DNA of 64,000 bases from Ferruginibacter sp. (GTDB lineage Bacteria > Bacteroidota > Bacteroidia > Chitinophagales > Chitinophagaceae), in assembly GCA_013141115.1 (NCBI GenBank), contig JABFRP010000002.1, positions 2,654,647 to 2,718,646 on the forward strand. The letters are read 5' to 3'. Under the pieces are notes generated by a model. That model was given only the letters and a program-made list of their open reading frames with translations. It was not told the DNA's origin and made no database searches. Both the position numbers and the translations under genes were made by a program. Of this stretch, positions 44,382-53,356 are shown piece by piece (position 1 is the stretch's first letter; each line of letters starts with the position of its first letter).

Positions 44382-44855
44382 ATGAAAATTTATTTTATCT
44401 CCATCCTTTTATTAAGTACCGCTACCTGCAGCCAGGCTCAAACTGATAGCAAAAACAACGCCGACGAAATGGCCATCCGTAAAATTGAAGAACTTGGCAG
44501 GATAGCTATGGAAACACAGGATACCCTTGCTATGTATAAATTAGTCTCGCCCGATTATGTGGTAATGAACCCAAACCTCAAAGTTCACGGTTTCAGAGGG
44601 CTAATAGATCTTTTGACCATGTGGAAGCAACGCAATGCGGCCATGAATGTAACGCCACCACATATTGAACACGTTATTGATAAAATAACCATCAACAAAG
44701 ACATTGCCATTGTAATGGGGCAAGATGTACCCGATGCAGGCGCTACTAACCCTGATGGCAAACCAATGAGCAAACGTGCATACAGCAATATTTATAGAAG
44801 ATACCTTGACAGCTGGCAGTTGATAGCACGACAAAACAGCAATATTTGTCAATAG
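44382..44855 (+). CDS. SnoaL/DUF4440-like secreted protein
   Basis: 157 residues from MKIYFISILLLSTATCSQAQ, which is a signal peptide. The rest is an NTF2-like fold: AIRKIEELGRIAMETQDTLAMYKLVSPDYVVMNPNLKVHGFRGLIDLL, DKITINKDIAIVMGQDV and IYRRYLDSWQLIARQNSNI, the usual pattern of DUF4440 proteins. Binding of a small molecule or a minor catalytic role is possible. Neighbours give no clue. Confidence 0.75.
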   Translation: MKIYFISILLLSTATCSQAQTDSKNNADEMAIRKIEELGRIAMETQDTLAMYKLVSPDYVVMNPNLKVHGFRGLIDLLTMWKQRNAAMNVTPPHIEHVIDKITINKDIAIVMGQDVPDAGATNPDGKPMSKRAYSNIYRRYLDSWQLIARQNSNICQ

Positions 44856-44920
44856 GGATAACTTTTATTGATCAGCATTTTGTTCTTCCCAACAATCATT
44901 GAAACCATTAAAAAAATACC

Positions 44921-45658
44921 ATGGCAAGTTCAGAACTTTCTCAACCCAAAATAAAAAGCAACAGCGGCATAACCAACCGGCTTATATACTTTTTTGTATT
45001 TCTTTTGCTGATGAGCTTTGCAGGGTTTTATAAAACATACCTTGTTAAGTTTCCAACCTTTGATGGCTTTACCTGGGCTCATCATTTTCATGGAGCAGTA
45101 ATGCTAACCTGGATCTTAATATTAATTGCCCAGCCAGTTTTTATCAGAACAAAAAAAATCCGGTTGCACCGCATCGTTGGCAAAGCTTCCTATTTTGTAT
45201 TTCCATTATTGATCCTCTCTCTCTTTCTTGTTGCCAGGGCTGGGTATGTAAGAAATATTAAAACCGCAGGTGAAACCGAAGCGCTGGCAGCCATGACCAA
45301 CGGCATTCCTGATATATTTTACCTGTGTATTCTGTATGGCTTTGGCATTTATTATAAAAAGAAAACTTCTTTTCATCTACGTTTTTTTGCCAGCATAGGT
45401 TTAATGATTTTGGGGCCAGGGTTGGGCCGCTTTCTAATTGCAGTTTGTGGTTTGCCATTTACGGTACTTCCCGCAATGATCGGAGCAATTACGCTCTTCA
45501 CCTTGGGTTGGATGATTGTTGATATTATACACAAAAGGTCTGCCTTTCCGATGGCTGTTTTTTTAGCAATCATTGCTGCTACATTTGTTGTTATGCCCAA
45601 TAGTCATTCGGCCTGGTGGCAGCATTTTGCCAAATGGATTGCTGCTAATTTATTTTAA
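44921..45658 (+). CDS. Polytopic membrane protein of unknown function
   Basis: The 245 residues contain about seven membrane helices. HHFHGAVMLTWILILIAQPVFI and RLHRIVGKASYFVFPLLILSL contain conserved histidines in helices, reminiscent of DUF2306-like or cytochrome-b-like membrane proteins. I do not recognise a firm family. Gene-initial cytoplasmic stretch MASSELSQPKIKSNSG. It lies 65 nt after the DUF4440-like gene on the same strand. Confidence 0.6.
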   Translation: MASSELSQPKIKSNSGITNRLIYFFVFLLLMSFAGFYKTYLVKFPTFDGFTWAHHFHGAVMLTWILILIAQPVFIRTKKIRLHRIVGKASYFVFPLLILSLFLVARAGYVRNIKTAGETEALAAMTNGIPDIFYLCILYGFGIYYKKKTSFHLRFFASIGLMILGPGLGRFLIAVCGLPFTVLPAMIGAITLFTLGWMIVDIIHKRSAFPMAVFLAIIAATFVVMPNSHSAWWQHFAKWIAANLF

Positions 45659-45830
45659 CAATAAACGCTGGAATGTTAATGCTTATTAAAGCAGCAGTAT
45701 GCTTTATTGTAACCTGTAGTCTTGCCTTTGGTGATGGCCAGTGCCTAAGCAGCACTGCCGTTTATTTTTATTACTGAAAATAATATTTGCTTATACCGTA
45801 AAAATTTTACGGCCGATTTTTATATAACAA

Positions 45831-45860
45831 CTACAGGTTTGTGCTGCCACAAACCTGTAG
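45831..45860. terminator. Strong hairpin at the 3' end of the BNR gene
   Basis: 13-bp perfect arms (CTACAGGTTTGTG and complement) with a 4-nt loop, 14 bp from the BNR stop. A 17-bp palindrome (CCGTAAAAATTTTACGG) lies just left at 45797-45813. There is no long T run, so termination is likely but not certain. Confidence 0.6.
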
Positions 45861-45874
45861 TACAAAAACTAACT

Positions 45875-47467
45875 TTAACCGATCTGTTTATTAGCTTTTT
45901 TGGCAATATTGCTAATAGTTTCCAGCATAGATTTTTGAAATCTTATTGCAGATACACTGCCTATATTTTGTGCGGCATCAAAAGCTGTCATTGCATGTAG
46001 AATATCTACAAAAGGGCTTCTTGGCGGCACCTTAATTATTTTGCCTCCAACAATAATAAAGCCACCTCCATCACTGGCAATACCTCCAAATACTTCTGCA
46101 TAAATGCCATCGAGTATATGTGGCGGATCGTACATGGTGGTTCTTATAGAATTGTAGTATAATTCCTGTACACCATCTTTGGTGTTTGTCCACAGTACAT
46201 GAAAGTTTTCATTATCTGCATCCAGACCAAAATAATCTCCAATAAATGTTCTGTTTGGATCCCCGTGAGACCATGGGGCATTAATTGCCGGATTCCATGA
46301 ATGGCTGTTTATACTTTCAGGAAACCAAAATGATTGTCCACCATCAAATGAAACAGTAAACATTACATCGATCAATGCAGATGACTCGTAATACCTGTAA
46401 AAAGCGCAACCAATAGTACCATTACCTGCAGCTATAATTTGCGGATGAAAATCATGAAACTTTTCGTTAGTGGAAAAAGCCGGTAATAAAGGGATGCCTG
46501 CGTTGGCCGGCCAGGTATCTCCATCATCGTTGCTAAGTGTATAATAGATCCTTGTTACATTCTCCCTGTAATCTGCCCACGCCACTGCTATTTTATTTTG
46601 GTTAGGAACACTGCAGGCTGTTGCCAGTGTCAGCACCCTGAATGCAGCATTTGGGTAATGTTTGAAACCACTGCCTGTAATTCCCGAATCAATATCCTTT
46701 AAGCCAACAGCAATTTGTTTTTCCTGCTCAAAACTTTCGCCGCCATTTTTTGACCGCAGGTAGCGGATATGGTTGGTGGTTTGTGAATGACTGACGATAT
46801 GAATATGCCCGTTAGTACTTACATTTATTTCTGGTGCCGAGCCACTGCTTATAGAATTATTAATAGACTGGTTGCCTACACCTTTCCAGCTGGTGCCTCC
46901 ATTTACTGATCTTGCAAACTGCATATTGCCATATCCCCAGGTAGTATAAATATTGCTGTTGTTTTGATCAATGGCAAGCCACAGTTTATCAAAACTGCTC
47001 ACATTATTATCATTCACATCAATAACAACCGGGGCGTTCCAGCTTGCACCTTTGTTGGTTGATTTATATATCACCATATGAGTGGTAATTATATCTGCCC
47101 CTAAATTAGGATTGTGATCGGGGTCGGTGGCATAATTAAAATTAAGTGGCTCGGTAAACAGGTATGCATTGCCAGCTTTATCAAAAGCAATTGCAGGGTC
47201 ACTCAGGCCTTCCCAACCTGGTAGCAATTGTAATGGTGCAGAGTTTTGCCAGGTATAACCTCCGTTAGTAGAAAAAACAGCAGCCACGGTAAACTTATAT
47301 TTTTTGGGGTCAGAAAAAAGTTTGGAAGCACCAATAAGATTATTGTTATCGGCGGGGTTTACAGCTATACAAGATTCACTTCTGTCCTGATTGGTATTTT
47401 GAAAAAAACTTGCCCTTACTTCGGGAGAAGGGAATATTCCGGTTTTGACAAAAAGTTTGGGCGGCAT
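45875..47467 (-). CDS. BNR-repeat protein, sialidase-like propeller
   Basis: The 530 residues contain several Asp-box/BNR motifs (STNGGYTWQNS, STNKGASWNAP, SVNGGTSWKG, SKNGGESFEQE, SNDDGDTWPA, SFDGGQSFWFP), giving a six-bladed propeller. No signal peptide or sorting domain is visible from the annotated start (MPPKLFVKTGIFPSPEV), unusual for such a protein. The Arg triad and Tyr of true sialidases are not obvious, so catalytic activity is doubtful. The C-terminal ~90 residues (GGFIIVGGKIIKVPPRSPF...) are not propeller-like. Confidence 0.75.
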   Translation of the reverse strand: MPPKLFVKTGIFPSPEVRASFFQNTNQDRSESCIAVNPADNNNLIGASKLFSDPKKYKFTVAAVFSTNGGYTWQNSAPLQLLPGWEGLSDPAIAFDKAGNAYLFTEPLNFNYATDPDHNPNLGADIITTHMVIYKSTNKGASWNAPVVIDVNDNNVSSFDKLWLAIDQNNSNIYTTWGYGNMQFARSVNGGTSWKGVGNQSINNSISSGSAPEINVSTNGHIHIVSHSQTTNHIRYLRSKNGGESFEQEKQIAVGLKDIDSGITGSGFKHYPNAAFRVLTLATACSVPNQNKIAVAWADYRENVTRIYYTLSNDDGDTWPANAGIPLLPAFSTNEKFHDFHPQIIAAGNGTIGCAFYRYYESSALIDVMFTVSFDGGQSFWFPESINSHSWNPAINAPWSHGDPNRTFIGDYFGLDADNENFHVLWTNTKDGVQELYYNSIRTTMYDPPHILDGIYAEVFGGIASDGGGFIIVGGKIIKVPPRSPFVDILHAMTAFDAAQNIGSVSAIRFQKSMLETISNIAKKANKQIG

Positions 47468-47963
47468 AAAAGTTAATTTTTTGGGATCACAGTGTTTAAA
47501 CAGAACGATCCGTTAAATAATAATGTTGATTTTTTGCTTGATAGAAACTGTTGCCTGCAAAGCAATGCAACTGTATAACAAGCCTTGTGGTAATTTTTAA
47601 TTAAAGTAAAAGTAAATGCTTTAAAGAGCGGTTGCAATACCCTAAAGCGGTAGTTTTTTTTAAAAATATAACTGCTTAAGAAACTATATTTAATAGTTTA
47701 AATAGTGGCAGCATGTTTTACATAGTTATATAACTACCTTGTTCTTTTGGCCGTGTTTATTATTAATGTTTTTATAATGGTATTCGCTGTAGTTTTATGT
47801 AGTTTGTTATGGCCTTTGTTACCAATGTAGCTGGTACGGCTGGCGCAATTTTACTCTCGCTGCATACCAACGGCTATGCGGTTGAAGAGTGGCTACTAAC
47901 GACGGCGGAGAAATTTATATCAGTAATGCTATTAGACAGGTATAATGATTTCTTGTCCGCATT
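47468..47963. other. 496-bp intergenic region without recognised genes
   Basis: AT-rich DNA upstream of the BNR gene. No promoter box or repeat stood out. A rightward open frame at 47809-48027 overlaps the DUF1772-like gene in antisense and looks noncoding. Confidence 0.5.
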
Positions 47964-48434
47964 TTATTTCGCCCTAAACACCACCCCAATCAACAAACTC
48001 ACAAAACCTGTGATGCTGGCAATTTGACGATACTGAAAAACAGTAAACCATTTTGTTCTATACTCCGCCCAGTTGGTTGGATAGTTATCAGCTGACCAGG
48101 TATTGATGATATCATTAACAGGCAGGTTGCCTTTTACGGTAAGTAATATATCTGCCACTAAAGCAATAAACGCAATGGCTGCGGTAATAAATACTACACT
48201 GCCGGGATTTTTAATGTTTACAATTACCAGTAAAAGATTAGCAAGAAGTGCAGCGTATATCACATACTTAAAATTGCTTCTCATAGCACTATCAATTAAT
48301 TTTCTTAATTCGATATAGGGATTGGCGGCAAGATTAAGCTGTACATTTTTTAATGCTAAAATATACATGAAGGATTGACTTACAATAAAGCTGTATGCCA
48401 GCAATGTAATAAGTAGAATAATTTTATTTATCAT
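47964..48434 (-). CDS. DUF1772-like membrane protein
   Basis: The 156 residues have four predicted membrane helices. Conserved segments are KGNLPVNDIINTWSADNYPTNWAEYRTKWFTVFQYRQIASITGFV, the DUF1772 pattern (N-x-x-I-x-x-W ... RxxWxxxHxxR, with the His replaced by Gln). Function unknown; the family includes anthrone oxygenases. It is the last gene of a leftward group, 35 nt after the DUF4386 gene. Confidence 0.75.
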   Translation of the reverse strand: MINKIILLITLLAYSFIVSQSFMYILALKNVQLNLAANPYIELRKLIDSAMRSNFKYVIYAALLANLLLVIVNIKNPGSVVFITAAIAFIALVADILLTVKGNLPVNDIINTWSADNYPTNWAEYRTKWFTVFQYRQIASITGFVSLLIGVVFRAK

Positions 48435-48469
48435 GATACGATGTTTTTAAAATGATTTTTTATTAACAA

Positions 48470-49162
48470 TTATTTTTTGAGTTTTAAAAATTTAAAGCCG
48501 ATAATAATTAACCAGATCAGCCAGGCTGTACTGCCAATAAAACCTGCCATATCCCAAACCGGGAAGCCGGGCATTACTGTTGCAAATAATTCGGCTTGTG
48601 CTAATAAATAAATGAATGCACTTACAAAGCCGAGGATGTTGATCCATTTGGGGAATAATTTTAGTTTGGCAAAGGATATAGAAATTAAAACGGTCCATAT
48701 AATAGTAAACAGTTGTCCTAAATGTTCGCCTAATATTACGCCTGCAAACTGATGAATAGTTTTAAAGGCAATTATTGCTGCCGCTTTGGTAGTTTCATCG
48801 GTTGCACTAACAAAACTATTGGCTAACACAGGCACTACAAATGTCCAGCGCAACAAACCGATCATCTGTACGATCAATCCAATTACACCAATGGTGGTTG
48901 CGGTACGTGCTAAAGGCGATTGATTTTCCAGCTTTTGCCCAATACGAATGTAAGCTGGTAATAATGGAAGCCCGATTAACGCAAAGGCAAACCATGTCCA
49001 TATAAATTTGCTGCCGCCTTCATGAAATTTAGTGAGGATGATGGATGTATCCTGTCTTAAAATATCAGGGTATTCAAATATTATAGTAAGTATGGTATAA
49101 GGAATTAATACGCCAACTGCCCCTGCAATTAATAACCAACCAATTGTTTTTTCTTTTTTCAT
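48470..49162 (-). CDS. DUF4386 membrane protein
   Basis: The 230 residues contain about six membrane helices. KTIGWLLIAGAVGVLIPYTILTI, LARTATTIGVIGLIVQMIGLLRWTFVVPVLA and FKTIHQFAGVILGEHLGQLFTIIWT match the DUF4386 family, which has no assigned activity. It lies between a small outer-membrane-like protein and the DUF1772 gene, all leftward and closely spaced, downstream of a Crp-like regulator that may control them. Confidence 0.78.
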   Translation of the reverse strand: MKKEKTIGWLLIAGAVGVLIPYTILTIIFEYPDILRQDTSIILTKFHEGGSKFIWTWFAFALIGLPLLPAYIRIGQKLENQSPLARTATTIGVIGLIVQMIGLLRWTFVVPVLANSFVSATDETTKAAAIIAFKTIHQFAGVILGEHLGQLFTIIWTVLISISFAKLKLFPKWINILGFVSAFIYLLAQAELFATVMPGFPVWDMAGFIGSTAWLIWLIIIGFKFLKLKK

Positions 49163-49173
49163 TATGGCTGATT

Positions 49174-49629
49174 TTAAAAGTTGAAGGAATAACTGATACC
49201 CGGTGTTGGATTAATTTTTACATCCTGTCCTTTTGCTGCAACAGCAATAGCGCCAATCCTAAAATTCAATCCTTTCCATATCATCCAGCTAAAGCCGGCT
49301 TCTACCGCCACTGCATTTTTGTTTTTATAATCACGGGTAAGCCCACGCATGTAAGAAGCACCTGCATAAAAAGAAGAAGGATTTTCTTTTTTACCAACCG
49401 GTGCAAACCAATACGTAGTGCCTGCTTTAACAAAGTTGGTATACTCGCCACTTTTAAAAGCCGTGGTATAATAACCGGCATGTACAGAAACCTGTTTGTG
49501 GAGGTATTCCAATCCTATTGAAGGATTGCGAAAACCATTAATACTGAACTCGTCTTTTGAAAATTTGCTTTGTGTAAAAGCGGTAGTTGTTGCGGCTAAA
49601 AGCAGCGCAGAAAAAATTACTTGTTTCAT
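49174..49629 (-). CDS. Small outer-membrane beta-barrel-like protein
   Basis: 151 residues from MKQVIFSALLLAATTTAF (49629), a signal peptide. Alternating hydrophobic strands (PSIGLEYLHKQVSVHAGYYTTAF, FVKAGTTYWF, SSFYAGASYMRGL, AVAVEAGFSWMI, LNFRIGAIAVA) end in SYSFNF with a terminal Phe, typical of outer-membrane barrels. No specific family recognised. Confidence 0.65.
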   Translation of the reverse strand: MKQVIFSALLLAATTTAFTQSKFSKDEFSINGFRNPSIGLEYLHKQVSVHAGYYTTAFKSGEYTNFVKAGTTYWFAPVGKKENPSSFYAGASYMRGLTRDYKNKNAVAVEAGFSWMIWKGLNFRIGAIAVAAKGQDVKINPTPGISYSFNF

Positions 49630-49714
49630 ATCATCTTTTTTATTTGTTATTGATGACACAAAGATGCTGCGCTAAAAAAGCGTGGTACAGGACATTTGTC
49701 CATAAATACAACAA

Positions 49715-50275
49715 TCAGTAATTATTTCGGATGCGGCTTAAATGCCTTGGCGTAACACCAAGTATAGAGGCAAGGTATTGCAGGGGAATTTGTTGCAATA
49801 AGGCAGGTTCGTTTTTCATTAATACGGCATAGCGTTCTTCGGCGGTGAGTATTATTAAATTGGCCCGGGTTTCATCCATACCTACCACCAGGTTTTCTAT
49901 AGCAGTAATGTAAAATGTTCGGAAAGCTTCGTTGCTGTCTTTTAATTTTAAAAGGTCGTCATAATGTATCATCCACAGTTCTGCATCGGCTAATGCCCTG
50001 ATATTTTCTTTGCTGGGTTGCTGCCTGTAAAAACTCATTAGCGACAGCAGGAAAGAATTGGCACCTGTAACATAAGTGGTTATTTCTTTTCCATCTTTTA
50101 TATAAAAGTATTGAAACAAACCTTTGGTAATAAAAGCCAGGTATTTACTTGTTTTTCCTTCCTGTGCAAAAAAATCGCCTTTGGCTATTTTTTTAAATTT
50201 AAATGCTTCCGTTACCTCCGCCATTTCGCTGGCGGGAACACCTTTACCTAAAAGATGGGTGAGCAGTTGTTGCAA
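49715..50275 (-). CDS. Crp/Fnr family transcriptional regulator
   Basis: The 186 residues form a cyclic-nucleotide-binding-like beta barrel (KKIAKGDFFAQEGKTSKYLAFITKGLFQYFYIKDGKEITTYV) and a C-terminal winged helix (RYAVLMKNEPALLQQIPLQYLASILGVTPRHLSRIRNNY). It lacks the full phosphate-binding cassette (GE..RAA), so cAMP binding is unlikely. These short Bacteroidota regulators commonly control adjacent detoxification or membrane genes. The three genes that follow leftward are candidates. Confidence 0.88.
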   Translation of the reverse strand: MQQLLTHLLGKGVPASEMAEVTEAFKFKKIAKGDFFAQEGKTSKYLAFITKGLFQYFYIKDGKEITTYVTGANSFLLSLMSFYRQQPSKENIRALADAELWMIHYDDLLKLKDSNEAFRTFYITAIENLVVGMDETRANLIILTAEERYAVLMKNEPALLQQIPLQYLASILGVTPRHLSRIRNNY

Positions 50276-50327
50276 AATGGAGTGTTGTAATGATCAATAG
50301 AATCTGTGTGGGTTGAAGTTAAGAATT

Positions 50328-50363
50328 CTTGGTGAAATTTTCTATCAAGAAAATTTCATCAAG
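50328..50363. terminator. Hairpin between the sigma-factor operon and the Crp-like gene
   Basis: 15-bp arms 50328-50342 and 50349-50363 pair with one G-T exception over a 6-nt loop. It is 12 bp from the stop of the leftward operon. No T run follows. Confidence 0.55.
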
Positions 50364-50375
50364 AGAAAATTGTAT

Positions 50376-50975
50376 TTACTCAGTCGCTAATTCTTTAAGC
50401 AGGTTTTCTGCCTGGCGTAAGCTTTTGCTGTAATATTTTGCTACCCATTTGCTGTAGAACAGCAAAAATATATACCCGATAGAAAAGGCAAATATCCAAA
50501 AGCTGTTATTACTTGTAATGTCTTTACCTGTAAAAAATTTAGGTAGTAAAATAATGATACACACCAGCAGTAAATAACTTAAAGTAACGTTTATCTTTTG
50601 CAATTTATGAAAGCGGATCTTTTGAACAGCAAAATTTTTAAGTGTTGCTGCATAGGGTTTATTTACATCGCCTGTTACGTTTAACCGGCGAATACTTATC
50701 CAGCTGATTGCCGATAGCAAGAGTAAAACTGCTATTGCAACAACAGCTGTAGCCTGAAAAAAAACAGTATTCAATTTGCTGAAATTAAATAGTGTAAAGG
50801 CAACGCCGGTAATGCAAATGAATATGCCCGCCATTTCGGGGTAGGCAATTTTTTTAATACGGGAATGATATTTACTGCTAGTCATTTGATTGATTTTTTC
50901 AGTGTTTAAGTGTGGTTGTTGCTGCACCTCGTTGCTCATATTGTTCCAGGTGTTTTTTAAATCATCAAGTTCCAT
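50376..50975 (-). CDS. Membrane protein coupled to an ECF sigma factor
   Basis: The 199 residues begin MELDDLKNTWNNMSNEV, a soluble N-terminal segment followed by four membrane helices. Its start overlaps the sigma-factor stop by 11 bp, so translation is coupled. The position and topology suggest an anti-sigma-type membrane partner. The N-terminus lacks a recognisable zinc anti-sigma (HxxxCxxC) motif, so this is inference. Confidence 0.65.
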   Translation of the reverse strand: MELDDLKNTWNNMSNEVQQQPHLNTEKINQMTSSKYHSRIKKIAYPEMAGIFICITGVAFTLFNFSKLNTVFFQATAVVAIAVLLLLSAISWISIRRLNVTGDVNKPYAATLKNFAVQKIRFHKLQKINVTLSYLLLVCIIILLPKFFTGKDITSNNSFWIFAFSIGYIFLLFYSKWVAKYYSKSLRQAENLLKELATE

Positions 50976-51468
50976 AGTTGTAGTTTTTAATAATTTGCTT
51001 TTTTAATTTTTCTTTTATCCGGGAAATTTTTGTGCCTACATTGGTTTCGGAAATGCCAGTGATCTGTGCAATTTCTTCATAGCTTTTATTATCTAAGTAA
51101 AGCATTACAATACCTTTGTCCAGCAGGTTAAGGTTGTTGAGGTGTTGCCTTAATAGCTGTAATTTTTCTTCAAAGCCGCTGTTTTCTGTATCGTGAAAAT
51201 TACTGAGTTGTTCATCCAACGGCACTGTTGTTACTTTTCTTTTGGCCGTTTTAAGCTGGTAGATGGCCACATTCATGGCCACCCTGTACATCCAGGTACT
51301 TATGCTGGATTGTTGCTTAAACGAATCGAATGATTTCCAAAGCTGGTAAATGATCTCCTGCACCAGGTCGTTCCTGTCTTCAATAGCATTGCTGTACACC
51401 GCCGCTATTTTATAGATAAGGCCTTCATTATTTTGTATGGCTGTTATAAATGCTTCTTTTTTATCCAC
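50965..51468 (-). CDS. ECF-type RNA polymerase sigma factor
   Basis: The 167 residues have sigma-2 (DRNDLVQEIIYQLWKSFDSFKQQSSISTWMYRVAMNVAIYQLKTAKRK) and sigma-4 (LLDKGIVMLYLDNKSYEEIAQITGISETNVGTKISRIKEKLK) regions. Translation starts at GTG 51468, because the in-frame codons upstream contain no ATG before a stop. It is autoregulated in many relatives; no promoter pattern was established here. Confidence 0.9.
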   Translation of the reverse strand: MDKKEAFITAIQNNEGLIYKIAAVYSNAIEDRNDLVQEIIYQLWKSFDSFKQQSSISTWMYRVAMNVAIYQLKTAKRKVTTVPLDEQLSNFHDTENSGFEEKLQLLRQHLNNLNLLDKGIVMLYLDNKSYEEIAQITGISETNVGTKISRIKEKLKKQIIKNYNYGT

Positions 51469-51654
51469 TGATGGGCAGGCTTTTTATTGCTCCTGCTATA
51501 TTAGTGTATCATGGGTACAAAAAATCACAGTGAGGAGGAAAAAAAAGAAATATTTATTTTGGGTCATGTGGTATAGGAAAAATTAGTAAGCCGGATTTTA
51601 GTTTGAAATGATGTAGGAATTGAGTGATTATTTGCAGTTTGTATTGGGCGTAGT

Positions 51655-52044
51655 TTATTTGTGTATTTTACGAAATATGTCACCCATTGTCTGTGGATCT
51701 ATGTTGTCCATGTCCACAAGTTTTAAAAACTTTACCATTTTAAGAGTACTTGTTTTATATTTTTGGAAATGAGGTGTTTTTAAATGCGCCTCATAAGCTT
51801 CTCGATTTGCATAAATTTCTAAAATACGAATCTGCGTTGGGTTTTCTTTTTGATACAATGGATAGATAGCGATAACTCCTGCTTCAAATTGAACAGAAGC
51901 CCGGGCTTCTTCCTGTAAGATAGAATTATATTGTTTAAGGTAATTGGAATCTATTTCTATTTCTGATAAACGGATCATCATGTTTTTTGATTGAGCTGAA
52001 ACGTTGTTATATGTGAACAGTAAAAGGGCTAATAAATATTTCAT
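51655..52044 (-). CDS. Secreted antibiotic biosynthesis monooxygenase-domain protein
   Basis: The 129 residues begin with a signal peptide (NNVSAQ). An ABM ferredoxin-like domain follows: MMIRLSEIEIDSNYLKQYNSILQEEARASVQFEAGVIAIYPLYQKENPTQIRILEIYANREAYEAHLKTPHFQKY, with the typical E-x-Y and H-x3-PHF segments. Family members are monooxygenases or quinone/heme-related proteins. It is 20 nt downstream of the MBL hydrolase, so they form an operon. Confidence 0.8.
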   Translation of the reverse strand: MKYLLALLLFTYNNVSAQSKNMMIRLSEIEIDSNYLKQYNSILQEEARASVQFEAGVIAIYPLYQKENPTQIRILEIYANREAYEAHLKTPHFQKYKTSTLKMVKFLKLVDMDNIDPQTMGDIFRKIHK

Positions 52045-52064
52045 TTTTCAACAGGTTTAAAGTT

Positions 52065-52973
52065 TTACCAAATTGTTTTTATGCGTTTAAGAACAAAAGG
52101 TTCTCCGGGTGCTAATACTTGTATTCGTTGAGGATTAATAACTACATCAGATAGCTTTTTTGGGTCCCCATTAAAGGGTGAAAATTCCGGCGAATCTACC
52201 GAACCCCAATGGCACAGTAGAAGCAGGGCATCAGGATATGCGTTTGCAATTTTTACTGCCCCTTCAAAAGTAAAGTGCCACTCACTATCTGAGAAGTCAA
52301 ATAAAATTGCATCAGGAGCTTTCATTGTCAGGTGTTCAGGTATTAATCTGGAATCACCAGTTGCCCAAATGCTACCGTCTGGTGTGTCAAACCAAAAGCC
52401 GCAAGCATCTTCATTTTTGAACCAGCGAGTACTCATACCAGGGTACGCATTCTGGTAGGCATGGTCAGCAGGTGTTAATTTAACAGAGATATTTTTGATC
52501 TTGAAAATATCACCAATGTCATGTCCAACTGAATTTAGTTTTAAGTTCTTCATTAAAGAGTCAACATAAATTGTTGAATGGTATACATCAACAACTTTTG
52601 ACATTGCTACATTTGTTGGAACGCTAAAATGATCATTGTCGGCATGTGTTACAAAAACTGCATTCAAATGAGGAACGTTTTTAACCAGAATAGGAAAATC
52701 AATTAGAAGAGGCATATCAAAGCCTTCCAGTAACGGGTCAACCATTATGGTAGTACCACGACTATTGATTAAAAATCCTGCCATACCTAACCACCTGAGA
52801 GTAGTTTTTTTTGATTTGCCGAAAGCTTCCGTACCGAAGGATTGCGTTTTGGGTGCCTTAGCCTGATATTTTTTTTGAGTGATTTTTGTACTGTCAGATG
52901 AGGGTTGAGCTTTTGTATTGATAGCAGTGAAAATTGTAGCGATTGTTGTTGTAATAAAATATAGCTTTTTCAT
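52065..52973 (-). CDS. Secreted MBL-fold metal-dependent hydrolase (UlaG-like)
   Basis: The 302 residues carry a signal peptide (INTKAQ) and a metallo-beta-lactamase fold. LRWLGMAGFLINSRGTTIMVDPLLEG, the metal site VFVTHADNDHFSVP (HxxxDH), PADHAYQN and LLLCHWGS are typical of the UlaG/lactonase-like group. The DNH order within HADNDH matches the Zn/Mn ligands. Substrate unknown. It is the first gene of a pair with the ABM protein. Confidence 0.83.
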   Translation of the reverse strand: MKKLYFITTTIATIFTAINTKAQPSSDSTKITQKKYQAKAPKTQSFGTEAFGKSKKTTLRWLGMAGFLINSRGTTIMVDPLLEGFDMPLLIDFPILVKNVPHLNAVFVTHADNDHFSVPTNVAMSKVVDVYHSTIYVDSLMKNLKLNSVGHDIGDIFKIKNISVKLTPADHAYQNAYPGMSTRWFKNEDACGFWFDTPDGSIWATGDSRLIPEHLTMKAPDAILFDFSDSEWHFTFEGAVKIANAYPDALLLLCHWGSVDSPEFSPFNGDPKKLSDVVINPQRIQVLAPGEPFVLKRIKTIW

Positions 52974-53356
52974 CTTGTCGAATTTTCGTTCTTAAATTCG
53001 TTGTTTTTTTGTAGTATGTTAAACTTAACATCACTGTCTTGGTCGGAAAACTGGACTTTATGTAAGGCTCGTTAAAGTAGCAGCCAACTCTGTAATTGGC
53101 GCAACTCTTGTTCTTTAAATATCTGCTTCTTAATTAAAATCAGAACAAATATTCAGAGAGCCAATTCCAGCTATTTAAATTTATTACTAAAAGTAATTAT
53201 TAATTTTTATAAATAAAGCTTAGATAAAAATTCAATAAAATTATGTTGTTGAAGAGCTAGCCTCCTCGGTTAGTGTAAACTATGCTTCCGTTAATAAGCG
53301 CTGTTCAACAGCCATGCCGGCTGCTTAGTAGCTGCCAACGAAGGCGAGAGGGATTT
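52974..53356. other. Intergenic region with one copy of a diverged flanking repeat
   Basis: 383 bp. The part from about 53217 (TAGATAAAAATTCAATAAA, then TTGAAGAG) resembles 54221-54262 on the other side of the AT-rich orphan gene. A small hairpin CAGCC-atgcc-GGCTG lies near 53309. No coding potential recognised. Confidence 0.55.

Noticed and set aside
45875..47467. Calling the BNR protein a sialidase
   Set aside because: Asp-boxes are present but the arginine triad and nucleophile pair could not be identified.
47809..48027. 72-codon rightward frame near 47.9 kb
   Set aside because: It overlaps the DUF1772-like gene in antisense and shows no family pattern or promoter.
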